Shown: in pieces, positions 1-7,605 of the stretch | Numbering within the stretch: position 1 is the stretch's first letter | How the letters are laid out: every line of letters starts with the position of its first letter | Source: BJGO01 sp039810885 | Lineage (GTDB): Bacteria; Bacteroidota; Bacteroidia; Chitinophagales; UBA10324 | Direction of reading: 5' to 3' | Length of the DNA stretch: 10,910 nucleotides | Assembly: GCA_039810885.1 (NCBI GenBank) | Contig: JBDHXV010000064.1 | Location: 1 to 10,910, forward strand | Notes under the pieces: generated by a model | Told to the model about the DNA's origin: nothing | What the model saw: the letters and a program-made list of their open reading frames with translations, nothing else | Database searches by the model: none | Program-made: the position numbers and the translations under genes

Positions 1-324
1 AGTCTGTCTATTCTGTTCATTGTTTCACTGTCTGATGGGTTGTCATAGGGTTGCACCTAACTCACAAATAGACGAAACTTTTACAATAATTCAAATATTG
101 CCGGTTCTTTTATGTGAACTATTGAATACGAATAGAGTAGCCTCGTTTTTTGTTTCGCATTTTATTTCGTGTTTTGTATTGAAAGTGTTAAATTTTACTA
201 ACTTCGTGTTAATGTTACAATGACAAATGCGTAGTGTATGAAATAATAATTTTACATTATTCGTCATAGCGATACCTTTTGCTTTTTGTAATCTAAAAAA
301 GGAGCTATTTGAGCATCTCGGAGA
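1..324. other. AT-rich stretch with no recognisable gene
   Basis: I see no convincing gene here. The longest open frame (20-223, plus strand, 67 codons) has no family resemblance and no ribosome-binding context. A weak inverted repeat, CTTTTT at 282-287 and AAAAAG at 296-301, lies about 24 bp beyond the stop of the minus-strand membrane gene. It could help end that transcript, but the stem is only six mostly A-T pairs. The upstream neighbour is outside the window, so part of this could be its flanking DNA. Confidence 0.5.
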
Positions 325-744
325 TTAATATCGCCTTACATCTGTTGCCTTAGGTATAATAATCATTATGCAAAGCGTTACGATGACGTGCAACGGCATA
401 GAAAGAAGTCGAAAACCGGAGGGGCTGGTCATGCCATCGGGTAGGGTTGCAGAAAAACTCCAGTAAAAAGAAAGGAGTAGTACGATGATGCAAGTCAGAT
501 TAAAGTAAAAGGTGTATTTGCGTGTCAGCTTTACAAGCATATAGTATCCGGCTGAGGCTATAAGCGAAGAAATTATAGAAACGAAGGTGAGTACAGGGAA
601 GTTGATGTATTCGTCCAAAGAGAAATGGAATAGTTCGAAATAGAGATAATTATATATGTTAGTAATTATAGCAGCCGAAACGCCTGCCAACAATCCGCCT
701 TTAACCGCCAGGGCGAGGGTGAGTTTTTTTCTAGTTACAGCCAT
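325..744 (-). CDS. Small four-helix inner-membrane protein, function unknown
   Basis: A 139-residue protein that is almost entirely membrane-embedded. Hydrophobic segments lie at about residues 12-35, 49-72, 78-98 and 113-131. The N-terminus is basic (Arg5, Lys6, Lys7), which favours a cytoplasmic N-terminus. The length and four-helix plan, with a Gly-rich first helix (Lys15-Gly-Gly), resemble the small uncharacterised Bacteroidota membrane families such as DUF6069. That family link is a tentative recollection, not a search result. There are no catalytic motifs. The ATG start at 744 lies 27 bp beyond the stop of the ATP-grasp-like gene on the same strand, so the two are probably co-transcribed. 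Whether they share a function cannot be told from the sequence. Confidence 0.7.
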   Translation of the reverse strand: MAVTRKKLTLALAVKGGLLAGVSAAIITNIYNYLYFELFHFSLDEYINFPVLTFVSIISSLIASAGYYMLVKLTRKYTFYFNLTCIIVLLLSFYWSFSATLPDGMTSPSGFRLLSMPLHVIVTLCIMIIIPKATDVRRY

Positions 745-771
745 AGTCTTATTGTGTTCAAAACTACAAGA

Positions 772-1968
772 TTAGGATTCAAAAAAGCCAACGGTTCCAC
801 CCACCCATGTTTTGTCTTTGTTGTATTTTGTTCCTATCATCTCACCGTGGCTCAGTCTGACAAGGTTTAGAATAAGTTCGTAACTCTGTTTGTTTGTATT
901 GTATATATATAAAAGCCGTATCTCGCATTTCACTTGTCCATCGGGTGTCTGTATGCAGGGCTCATAATGTACCTTGCGCTGTAGCAAATAGTTGTGCCGT
1001 TCTTCAAAAGGTATTTGGTCTATATCGTTTGGTGTTACATGAAATAAGACACCACTTCCCGAAAAAGAAAATAAAGGTTTGAGAACATAATTTTTAAGAT
1101 CGGAAGGGATGTTGGCTATCTGATCGAGAAAATAACAAGGCGGAATGAAATCACTTTTCAGAAGAGGCATCGTGTATTTGCTTATGCGAAAAAACCAATT
1201 TGGATGACCTGCCCATTCTATATCAACATCATCTGTTAAGGAGAAAGCGCAATCTAAATCGGGTCGTTTAAGTAGTTCGTCAAATATTACGCGGTTGTAG
1301 ATGCGCTTGATTTCTGTTTTAACGCCTTGACGCAGATAGAATAATTTTTTATTCTCGCGAATAACTTCTGAAATACAGACAGCCTTTACTCCGGCAAATT
1401 GTTCGGTAAGAATGAAATCAACAGCAGTAGCCTGTTTGAGGGGTTCTATTTCAAGCAGTATTACGTGTTGTGGCTCGTGCGAGCCAAGGATAGAATTTTT
1501 AAGACAGGCCAGGTATTCATCATTTGTCATTCCGTTTAAAAGATGATTTAGTGTACTGGGGATGTCGAAGTGCTTTCTAAAATTTAGTGCAAGGAAATGT
1601 TGATATGCAAAGAGAGAAGGGAAGCCCTGCATCTCGATGAGTTGTGGAGAGTAGTTTCCGGTATCGTCTTTACAGACGGCAAAATCCAGCGCAATAAATA
1701 AACTTTTCTCGTCTTCGTTTGGGACGTAACATACGTTAGGTATGGCCCGTTCAGTAATTTGCTTAAAGTCTTTGTGATCAATAAAACGAATGATTTCTGA
1801 TCCGGCTGATATTAATTTTGAGAATAGCATGGCATCAACGAATACAGGTGTTTCGGCTACACGAAAGGGTAGTTTAAATTGCGCTGTTTGTTCAATATCA
1901 TCAATTAAGGCTTTGTATTTTTCTGCAGTATAGGTTTGATTGTATTGTTTACGAACAGAGGGGATCAT
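772..1968 (-). CDS. Putative circularly permuted ATP-grasp amidoligase-like protein
   Basis: A 398-residue soluble protein without signal peptide or membrane segment. I do not recognise a named family, but the motif order fits circularly permuted ATP-grasp enzymes (the glutathionylspermidine-synthase and DUF404/407 type). An acidic metal-site-like strand comes first (Asp95-Phe, then Ile111-Glu-Met-Gln-Gly). It is followed by an Arg-Ile-Tyr-Asn-Arg-Val segment at 222-227. The nucleotide-binding part comes last: Lys297-Pro-Leu with a Gly-Ser-Gly loop at 304-306, Leu-Leu-Gln-Arg-Lys at 328-332 and Cys-Glu-Ile-Arg at 348-351. In a normal ATP-grasp the metal motif comes after the nucleotide-binding part. 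The usual Glu-x-Asn appears here as Glu-Met-Gln, so a metal ligand may be altered. The predicted role is ATP-dependent ligation of a carboxylate to an amine, substrates unknown. The membrane-protein gene follows 27 bp downstream, and amn is divergent across 113 bp. It could also be a non-catalytic relative. Confidence 0.6.
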   Translation of the reverse strand: MIPSVRKQYNQTYTAEKYKALIDDIEQTAQFKLPFRVAETPVFVDAMLFSKLISAGSEIIRFIDHKDFKQITERAIPNVCYVPNEDEKSLFIALDFAVCKDDTGNYSPQLIEMQGFPSLFAYQHFLALNFRKHFDIPSTLNHLLNGMTNDEYLACLKNSILGSHEPQHVILLEIEPLKQATAVDFILTEQFAGVKAVCISEVIRENKKLFYLRQGVKTEIKRIYNRVIFDELLKRPDLDCAFSLTDDVDIEWAGHPNWFFRISKYTMPLLKSDFIPPCYFLDQIANIPSDLKNYVLKPLFSFSGSGVLFHVTPNDIDQIPFEERHNYLLQRKVHYEPCIQTPDGQVKCEIRLLYIYNTNKQSYELILNLVRLSHGEMIGTKYNKDKTWVGGTVGFFES

Positions 1969-2081
1969 AAATCATTAAATTTTGTGAATAAAGATAAGCG
2001 TACACGTTGTATCTGTATAAACACTTGCCTTGATGCATTAGCAAATTAGTTATTTTGTAAGCCGAAAGATTACACACCTCT
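1969..2081. promoter_or_regulatory. Divergent intergenic region between the ATP-grasp-like gene and amn
   Basis: These 113 bp separate two start codons pointing away from each other, so promoters for both directions are expected here. A TTATTTTG at 2050-2057 partly matches the Bacteroidota -7 element (TAnnTTTG), with CTTG at 2029-2032 upstream, but the 17-bp spacing is shorter than usual. No good match was found for the minus-strand direction. Confidence 0.35.
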
Positions 2082-2852
2082 ATGGAAACGAAAGACGATA
2101 TTGTACGGGATTGGCTTCCCCGCTATACAGGAACGAAGCTTGAAGATTTTGGTAAGTATATTATCCTTGTCAATTTTGGCAACTATGTTTATCGTTTTGC
2201 CGAATGGCACGGCGTAGAAGTACACGGAAAAGATCGCCCTATGGTTAATGCTACAGCTGACGGAATAACGATTATCAACTTTGGTATGGGTAGCCCCAAT
2301 GCAGCCACAGTTATAGACCTGCTTAGTGCTATAAAGCCTAAAGCGCTGTTATTTTTAGGTAAATGCGGAGGCTTGAAAAAGAAAAACCAAATCGGCGATT
2401 TGATTCTACCTATTGCGGCCATTCGTGGAGAAGGGACATCGAATGATTATTTTCCACCTGAGGTTCCGGCGTTACCGGCATTTGCCTTGCAAAAGGCTAT
2501 CTCAACTACAATACGGGATAACAATTGTGACTACTGGACAGGAACGGTTTATACGACCAATCGAAGAGTTTGGGAGCATGATGAGGAGTATAAGAATTAC
2601 TTGAGGCGCATACGGGCTATGAGTATTGATATGGAAACAGCAACTATTTTTACAGTGGCCTTTGCCAATAAAATACCGGCCGGAGCATTATTGCTGGTAT
2701 CCGATCAGCCTATGGTACCGGAAGGAGTAAAGACAGAAAAAAGTGATGCAGCCGTAACGGCAAATTTTAGCGATCGTCATTTGCGTTTAGGTATTGATTC
2801 TTTAAAACAACTGATTAATGGTGGCCTCACCGTAAGGCACTTAAAGTTCTAA
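2082..2852 (+). CDS. amn: AMP nucleosidase (short Bacteroidota form)
   Basis: Cleaves AMP to adenine and ribose 5-phosphate in the cytoplasm, linking purine turnover to the pentose phosphate pool. The 256-residue protein has the nucleoside phosphorylase/MTAN fold signatures in order. There is a Gly-Met-Gly-Ser phosphate-site loop at 68-71, Leu-Gly-Lys-Cys-Gly-Gly at 92-97, Arg-Gly-Glu-Gly-Thr-Ser at 115-120, the purine/ribose-site Met184-Glu-Thr, and Ser207-Asp-Gln-Pro with the likely catalytic Asp208. It is about half the length of the Escherichia coli enzyme and lacks the N-terminal AMP-sensing domain of that form, as is usual for Bacteroidota. The ATG start matches the start of the conserved region. 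The TAA stop is followed after only 4 bp by holA, so the two form an operon. Other purine nucleoside hydrolases of this fold are the alternative. Confidence 0.88.
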   Translation: METKDDIVRDWLPRYTGTKLEDFGKYIILVNFGNYVYRFAEWHGVEVHGKDRPMVNATADGITIINFGMGSPNAATVIDLLSAIKPKALLFLGKCGGLKKKNQIGDLILPIAAIRGEGTSNDYFPPEVPALPAFALQKAISTTIRDNNCDYWTGTVYTTNRRVWEHDEEYKNYLRRIRAMSIDMETATIFTVAFANKIPAGALLLVSDQPMVPEGVKTEKSDAAVTANFSDRHLRLGIDSLKQLINGGLTVRHLKF

Positions 2853-2856
2853 TGCC

Positions 2857-3861
2857 ATGCAAAAGTCTTTTACGGAAATATCTCGTGATTTAAAGAATAA
2901 AATTTATTATCCACTTTATATTCTGGAAGGAGAAGAGCCTTATTTTAATGAGCAATTGGTTAAGCATTTTGAAGAGGACATATTGAACGAGAGTGAGAAA
3001 GGCTTCAACTTAAATATTGTTTATGGAAAAGATGTAAGCGATACTAAGATTGTTGCATTGGCAAGTGGATTTCCAATGTTTGGAAATTACAATATCGTTA
3101 TTGTAAAAGAAGCACAGGCAATAAAAGACTGGAGTGCATTGAGCAAGGCAGCATCCGGCTTGCCAAAAAGTACAATTCTGGTTCTGTTTCTAGCAGGAGC
3201 TGCTTTAGATAAACGTAAAACAGAAATCAAGAATATGGTTACGCAGGCAATATATCATCACTCAAAGAAGTTGAAGGATAGTGAAATTCTTGACTTCGCA
3301 ACGGATTTTATCAAGCATAGTAAACACAGCATTAAGCCCGATAATCTGCAAATACTGTCGGGGCATTTAAGTTCAGACCTTTCTTTTGTAGTAAACGAGT
3401 TAAATAAGTTAATCCTTAACGTACCAGAGGGTCATGACATTACTGCGGCGCATATTCAGCAGTTTATAGGTATTAATAAAGAGTATAATGTTTTTGCATT
3501 AACGAAGGCACTCGGCATGAAAAAGGTAAGAGAAGCTATAGCCATTGCTGATTATTTTTCAAAGAACACAAAAGAGAATCACATTATACCCTTGCTTTCT
3601 CAACTGCATAGCTATTTCTACAAAATATTGATGTATCAAACGATGAGCGGCATACCACGTAACGAACTGGCATCAGCTATGGGAGTGAATCCCTACTTTT
3701 TAAATGAATATGAATCGGCAACTCACCATTATTCAAACAAACGACTTTATCAGATTATGGATTTATTGAGCGAGTATGATTTACGTTCAAAAAAAATTAT
3801 TGAAAACAATGCTGATGACGGTGCTCTATTACGCGAGTTGGTTCTTCGAATTTTGAATTAA
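2857..3861 (+). CDS. holA: DNA polymerase III subunit delta
   Basis: The delta subunit of the clamp loader, which opens the beta sliding clamp and helps load it on primed DNA. The 334-residue length is normal. The N-terminal part has the typical delta opening: a hydrophobic strand, then Glu25-Gly-Glu-Glu-Pro-Tyr (25-30) in place of the P-loop of true ATPases. An Ile-Val-Ile-Val-Lys-Glu-Ala strand near residue 85 follows, and the middle carries the short Gly-x-Asn-Lys-Glu-Tyr-Asn-Val-Phe segment near residue 207 that leads into the helical collar domain. No Walker A motif is present, as expected for delta. The ATG is 4 bp after the amn stop. Its TAA (3859-3861) overlaps the stop of the convergent amidotransferase gene by 4 bp, which leaves no room for a separate terminator. 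Confidence 0.93.
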   Translation: MQKSFTEISRDLKNKIYYPLYILEGEEPYFNEQLVKHFEEDILNESEKGFNLNIVYGKDVSDTKIVALASGFPMFGNYNIVIVKEAQAIKDWSALSKAASGLPKSTILVLFLAGAALDKRKTEIKNMVTQAIYHHSKKLKDSEILDFATDFIKHSKHSIKPDNLQILSGHLSSDLSFVVNELNKLILNVPEGHDITAAHIQQFIGINKEYNVFALTKALGMKKVREAIAIADYFSKNTKENHIIPLLSQLHSYFYKILMYQTMSGIPRNELASAMGVNPYFLNEYESATHHYSNKRLYQIMDLLSEYDLRSKKIIENNADDGALLRELVLRILN

Positions 3862-4697
3862 GCTCTTAAAGAGTGAGGTATATGGTGTTCCGTAGCAATA
3901 CGCAAGAACGTTGGAAGTATGGTGTCGTGTGTGAGTATAATCTTATCCGGTTGTGTGAGCATGGCGAGTGTCTCACGATATTTGTCCTCGCCGTGTTGTT
4001 TGGTTATGAGTTCTTTTTTCTCTTCACGAATAAGATATCGCTTCATGCCCTCCACGTCGGACTCAGGGTGAAATTGAGTGCCCACAAAACATTCATTAAA
4101 ACGAATTGCCATTGCAGCTTGCTCTAAATCCACGTGAGGGCGTTTTTTCTCAAGACTTAACACGGCGCCACCCATCTTGTTCAGAATGCTGTGATTTATT
4201 TCGATGACTTGCCAATCGCGTGAGTCCACGATATAGAACGGGTCGTTTAAATCGTGGAAAAGAGGTTCGTTTTTACCGGCTTGGGTTTTATGTGTTGGAA
4301 AAATTCCAAATGCAGTTGATCTGCGCAGGCTTACCTTACCGATGCGGTAATGTCTGCAAAAGATCTGAAAGGAATGACAGATAAGAAATACATATTTCTT
4401 ACGTTCGGGGTATTTTTTATTGAACGACATGATATCGTCCATTAGTCGAAAATATTTTCGTTCCCACTCACTGTGCTCGCTTTCGAGTGGGCTGCCAGGC
4501 CCTCCTGTTCCGATGTATATATCGAAGCCTAAGTCTGCCATTTCATTTTTGCGTCGAACATCGTACACTTTCATGTTTAAATCACGCTCATTGTCGTGAG
4601 CAAATCGAGTAACGATGTCTTTAATACAACGCATTCCTTCATTGGGAACGCCATCGTATAAATCGAGGATAGCAATATTTAAAGGTTTAATTATCAT
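3858..4697 (-). CDS. Class I glutamine amidotransferase-like protein, last gene of the amidoligase operon
   Basis: Class I amidotransferases use a Cys-His-Glu triad to release ammonia from glutamine, or in side branches to hydrolyse gamma-glutamyl bonds. This 279-residue protein keeps the whole triad. The nucleophile Cys107 sits in an Ile-Cys-His-Ser-Phe-Gln elbow, and His210 and Glu212 lie in Gln-Phe-His-Pro-Glu-Ser. An oxyanion-type Gly-Thr-Gly-Gly-Pro-Gly-Ser loop lies at 63-69. The elbow lacks the usual Gly residues around Cys, so activity on free glutamine is uncertain. No synthase domain is fused. The chosen ATG leaves 12 bp after the upstream ligase gene, like the other operon junctions. 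A TTG at 4706 would add three residues and looks less likely. Roles as ammonia donor for the neighbouring ligases, or as gamma-glutamyl hydrolase removing a protecting group, are inferred from context only. Confidence 0.8.
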   Translation of the reverse strand: MIIKPLNIAILDLYDGVPNEGMRCIKDIVTRFAHDNERDLNMKVYDVRRKNEMADLGFDIYIGTGGPGSPLESEHSEWERKYFRLMDDIMSFNKKYPERKKYVFLICHSFQIFCRHYRIGKVSLRRSTAFGIFPTHKTQAGKNEPLFHDLNDPFYIVDSRDWQVIEINHSILNKMGGAVLSLEKKRPHVDLEQAAMAIRFNECFVGTQFHPESDVEGMKRYLIREEKKELITKQHGEDKYRETLAMLTQPDKIILTHDTILPTFLRIATEHHIPHSLRA

Positions 4698-4709
4698 GCG
4701 GTGCAAATA

Positions 4710-5807
4710 TCAAATACCATCTAAAGTTTGATCACAGATATAATCCACAACAGCTTCTAAGCTTTGTGTTTCTTGGTACACAGCTAATTGGCGGTCGGCA
4801 CCGGTACCTCTTTCTAAAATTGTTTTTACATATTCTACCTCGCGACGTATATCTAATTCGTCAACAACATCTTCGATAAAATCCAATAGTTCATAAATGA
4901 GAGAGCGGGTGTTTACTTCCATCTCCTTACCAAAGTCAATCATTTTACCATCTATACCATAGCGGCAGGCGCGCCACTTATTCTCATTTATCAATGCTCG
5001 GCGATAAATCATAAAGTTTAAATTTTGTTGACGTAACCGGAATAACTTATAAACCAGTGCTTGGAACAAAGCAACTACCGACATAGTTTCATCAATATGC
5101 ATAGGAATATCGCAGATTCGGAATTCAATTGTGTCGAAGAAGGGATGAACACGTAAGTCCCACCATATTTTTTTTGCATTATCAATACATCCGGTTTTTA
5201 CTAATAGATTGACATAGTTTTTATATTCATCATAGCTGCTGAAATGATCGGGAATGCCTGTGCGAGGAAAGCGCTCAAATACTTTTGCACGGAATGACTT
5301 GAAACCTGTGTTTCGACCTTCCCAGAACGGTGAGTTTGTAGAAAGTGCATAAACGTGTGGAAGGAAGTAGCGCACGGTGTTGGCAATGTGTATGGCCATG
5401 TTCTTATCCTCAATTCCCACATGCACGTGCAACCCAAAAATCAGATTTGAGCGCGCTGCTTCCTGCATTTCATTAATAATCTCTTCATAGCGCGGATTGG
5501 GAGTTATCAATTGTGTGCTCCAATGTGAAAAAGGATGAGTGGCGCTGGCTCCAATTCTTAATCCCAGATCTGCAGCAATTTCAGCAATAGACTTACGCAG
5601 GTTTCCAAGGTCGCGGCGGGCTTCTTGTACGTTACGGCAGATTCCGGTGCCGGCCTCAACTACAGCTTGATGCATTTCAGCTTTTACCTGATCGTTCAGA
5701 CGTTTTGCAGCCAACTCAACAATTTTCTGATCGTGAGATTTGAGTTGCCTCGTTTGAGGGTCTATTACCATATATTCTTCTTCAACCCCTATTGTGAATC
5801 TTTGCAT
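4710..5807 (-). CDS. Carboxylate-amine ligase of the GCS2/YbdK family
   Basis: A member of the glutamate-cysteine ligase 2 family with the glutamine-synthetase-like fold. It forms an amide bond between a carboxylate (glutamate in known cases) and an amine, using ATP. The 365 residues are the usual length for YbdK-type proteins. Family marks visible are the metal/ATP-site Glu9-Glu-Glu-Tyr near the N-terminus, His127-Val-His-Val-Gly, Asn158-Ser-Pro-Phe-Trp-Glu-Gly-Arg, a Trp-Trp-Asp-Leu-Arg segment leading to Thr-Ile-Glu-Phe-Arg at 226-230, and Asn276-Lys-Trp-Arg-Ala-Cys-Arg-Tyr-Gly. It is the third gene of the operon, 10 bp after the ATP-grasp gene and 12 bp before the amidotransferase. The YbdK enzyme of E. 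coli has only weak glutamate-cysteine ligase activity. With no gshB-like partner recognised here, the real amine substrate may be something other than cysteine. The annotation gshA would overstate the evidence. Confidence 0.88.
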   Translation of the reverse strand: MQRFTIGVEEEYMVIDPQTRQLKSHDQKIVELAAKRLNDQVKAEMHQAVVEAGTGICRNVQEARRDLGNLRKSIAEIAADLGLRIGASATHPFSHWSTQLITPNPRYEEIINEMQEAARSNLIFGLHVHVGIEDKNMAIHIANTVRYFLPHVYALSTNSPFWEGRNTGFKSFRAKVFERFPRTGIPDHFSSYDEYKNYVNLLVKTGCIDNAKKIWWDLRVHPFFDTIEFRICDIPMHIDETMSVVALFQALVYKLFRLRQQNLNFMIYRRALINENKWRACRYGIDGKMIDFGKEMEVNTRSLIYELLDFIEDVVDELDIRREVEYVKTILERGTGADRQLAVYQETQSLEAVVDYICDQTLDGI

Positions 5808-5817
5808 AGTGTTTGGT

Positions 5818-6828
5818 TTACAGTTTTTCGCTTTCTGATTTTTTATTACTGCGTTTGATATCAGACTTACTCATTATAGACCTGCCTGCTACAAATGATT
5901 TCACAAACTCACCCCATGTCAGATTATTTGTTTCGGGTTTATAATTTCTTGCTCGTGCAATAGCCATGTCTGCTGCAGAACGCACAACCCAGTCAAAATT
6001 TTCCTGACCTACGGAGTTTACATCAGCATCCGGTGCCGGATTGCAGAAGTCAATAGCATAAGGAATACCGTTTCGTACCGCAAGTTCAACGGTATTAAAA
6101 TCATAACCTAAATATTTGTTTAAACGAATTACATATTCTTCAATGGTGGACAATAATTTCTTATCCGCGGTGAATTTACCGTGCACATAACGTAAGTGGT
6201 GCGGATTACGGGGCTCATACTGCATAATACGTACCTTGTCTCCATCAATACAATAGCAACGATAGTATTCATCAAAGATGATTTCTTCTTGAAGCATCAT
6301 CACCAGAGTGCCTGTTTCGCCATATTTCTCAAAAAACTCCTCTTTGTTACTTAGCTTGTAAACACTCTTCCAACCACCTCCTGCAAAGGGTTTCATATAA
6401 GCAGGCCAACCGATATACTTGAATATATTATCCCAATCCAATGGAAATGCAAGGTTACGGAAGGATGATGAAGAAGTGTCCGGAGGCATTTGATTAGAAG
6501 GAAGCAACACCGTTTTAGGAACGGGCACTCCTATTTTAACTGCAAGTGCATTATTAAAAAATTTTTCATCTGCGCTCCACCAGAATGGATTATTAATTAC
6601 TGCCGTTCCACTGATGGCTGCATTTTTCAAAAATCCGCGATAGAATGGCACATCCTGAGATATGCGGTCTATGATTACGGCATAATTACCCGATGCTCCT
6701 TGTTCTACAATGTCTATAATAACACGTTCTGCGTGGAGGTCTTTTAACCCTCTTTTGTTTATTTCTTCAATGAATGCATCGGGGAAGGTTGCTTCCATGC
6801 CATGTAGTATTCCTATTTTTTTTGACAT
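5818..6828 (-). CDS. ATP-grasp domain ligase
   Basis: A 336-residue ATP-grasp enzyme, expected to activate a carboxylate as acyl-phosphate and join it to an amine. The N-terminal part (about 1-85) is a Rossmann-like pre-ATP-grasp domain with an Ile-Gly-Ile-Leu-His-Gly start. The grasp domain shows a first Lys near 89 and the nucleotide-binding Lys146 in Tyr-Met-Lys-Pro-Phe, followed by a Gly-Gly-Gly loop at 150-152. Leu-Gln-Glu-Glu-Ile lies at 179-183. The metal site is at the end (Glu248 in Val-Glu-Leu-Ala, and Asp260-Phe-Cys-Asn-Pro, where Asp and Asn are the likely ligands). The tail after residue 315 is rich in Ser and Lys and probably disordered. Second gene of the operon, 11 bp after the esterase and 10 bp before the GCS2 ligase. 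Its substrate cannot be read from the sequence. Relatives include RimK-like and D-Ala-D-Ala-ligase-like enzymes. Confidence 0.83.
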   Translation of the reverse strand: MSKKIGILHGMEATFPDAFIEEINKRGLKDLHAERVIIDIVEQGASGNYAVIIDRISQDVPFYRGFLKNAAISGTAVINNPFWWSADEKFFNNALAVKIGVPVPKTVLLPSNQMPPDTSSSSFRNLAFPLDWDNIFKYIGWPAYMKPFAGGGWKSVYKLSNKEEFFEKYGETGTLVMMLQEEIIFDEYYRCYCIDGDKVRIMQYEPRNPHHLRYVHGKFTADKKLLSTIEEYVIRLNKYLGYDFNTVELAVRNGIPYAIDFCNPAPDADVNSVGQENFDWVVRSAADMAIARARNYKPETNNLTWGEFVKSFVAGRSIMSKSDIKRSNKKSESEKL

Positions 6829-6839
6829 AATGATCTAGT

Positions 6840-7562
6840 TTATGGTTTATAAAATTCTTTTAAGAACGAAATATACTGTGGGAACATTTCCCGCCACACG
6901 GGCCAGTCGTGCTTAGCCCCCTTACGAATATCTAACCAGCTATGTATTCCTTTTTTATTCAGGATTTGATGCATTTGCTTGTTGGCGCTTAGGCAAATAT
7001 CGTATTCGCCACTTCCTAATATAACAAATAACTCACTAAAGTTATCATTCTGTGCATTGGGGATAAAATCGAGTGGGTTATTGAAATATACCTCGTCATT
7101 ATAGAATCCATCTAGTTGTGGTTTAATATCAAAAGCGGCACTCATATTAAAAATATAGCGGATCACTTCTGGATGGCGAAACCCGAAATTAGTTGCGTGA
7201 TAGCCTCCGAAGCTGCACCCCGCCGTAGTTACGCGACTATGCCCTGTTTCATTTTGACATAATGGTACAAGTTCTTCTAACAGATACTTGTCATAAAGGA
7301 TGTGATTGTGTACACGCTCCGCCGGGTGAATATTTTTATTATACCAACTGAAGGAGTCTATTCCATCGGGGCAATAGATCTTCACAATACCTTCTTCAAT
7401 AAACCACCGCACGGAATCAATTAAGTGAAAGTCTTTGTTTTCATAATAACGACCCATAGACGTAGGAAAGAGAATTACTGGAGCCCCTCGTGTGCCGAAG
7501 GATAGCATTTCCATATTTTTTCCAAGGTTGTGAGAATACCAATGATGATGATGCTCTTGCAT
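6840..7562 (-). CDS. Alpha/beta-hydrolase of the esterase family, first gene of the amidoligase operon
   Basis: A 240-residue cytoplasmic alpha/beta-hydrolase related to esterase D/PHB-depolymerase-type esterases. The likely triad is Ser117 in the nucleophile elbow Gly115-Cys-Ser-Phe-Gly-Gly, Asp188 after Gly-Glu-Tyr, and His218 in Lys-His-Asp-Trp. An oxyanion-side Phe-Pro-Thr-Ser loop follows the first strands (32-35). There is no signal peptide. The longest open frame begins at a TTG (7589), but I chose the ATG at 7562, because from there the protein opens with Trp-Tyr-Ser and Asn-Leu-Gly-Lys, as homologues of this family usually do near their start. Four consecutive His residues (4-7) near the N-terminus are unusual. 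The gene leads the operon with ATP-grasp, GCS2 ligase and amidotransferase, so it may hydrolyse an ester, thioester or amide in the same pathway. The substrate is unknown. Confidence 0.85.
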   Translation of the reverse strand: MQEHHHHWYSHNLGKNMEMLSFGTRGAPVILFPTSMGRYYENKDFHLIDSVRWFIEEGIVKIYCPDGIDSFSWYNKNIHPAERVHNHILYDKYLLEELVPLCQNETGHSRVTTAGCSFGGYHATNFGFRHPEVIRYIFNMSAAFDIKPQLDGFYNDEVYFNNPLDFIPNAQNDNFSELFVILGSGEYDICLSANKQMHQILNKKGIHSWLDIRKGAKHDWPVWREMFPQYISFLKEFYKP

Positions 7563-7605
7563 AAATGATGAGTGGGTATGATGTGGCAAAATACTAAAGA
7601 TGCAC

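Noticed and set aside
20..223. Plus-strand 67-codon open frame at the left end
   Set aside because: It resembles no family, has unlikely composition (many Phe, Cys and Leu) and no start context; probably chance in AT-rich DNA.
3863..3878. CTCTT/AAGAG inverted repeat after holA as a terminator
   Set aside because: The stem is 5 bp with a one-base loop, cannot form a stable hairpin, and lies inside the convergent coding sequence.
4710..6828. Reading the ATP-grasp and GCS2 genes as a gshA/gshB glutathione pathway
   Set aside because: The GCS2 protein is of the YbdK type and the ATP-grasp lacks recognisable glutathione synthetase signatures. The added hydrolase and amidotransferase do not fit plain glutathione synthesis.
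7563..7589. TTG start nine codons upstream of the esterase ATG
   Set aside because: The extension is not like family N-termini, and an ATG at 7562 is available. The same reasoning applies to the TTG starts at 4706 and 8825.
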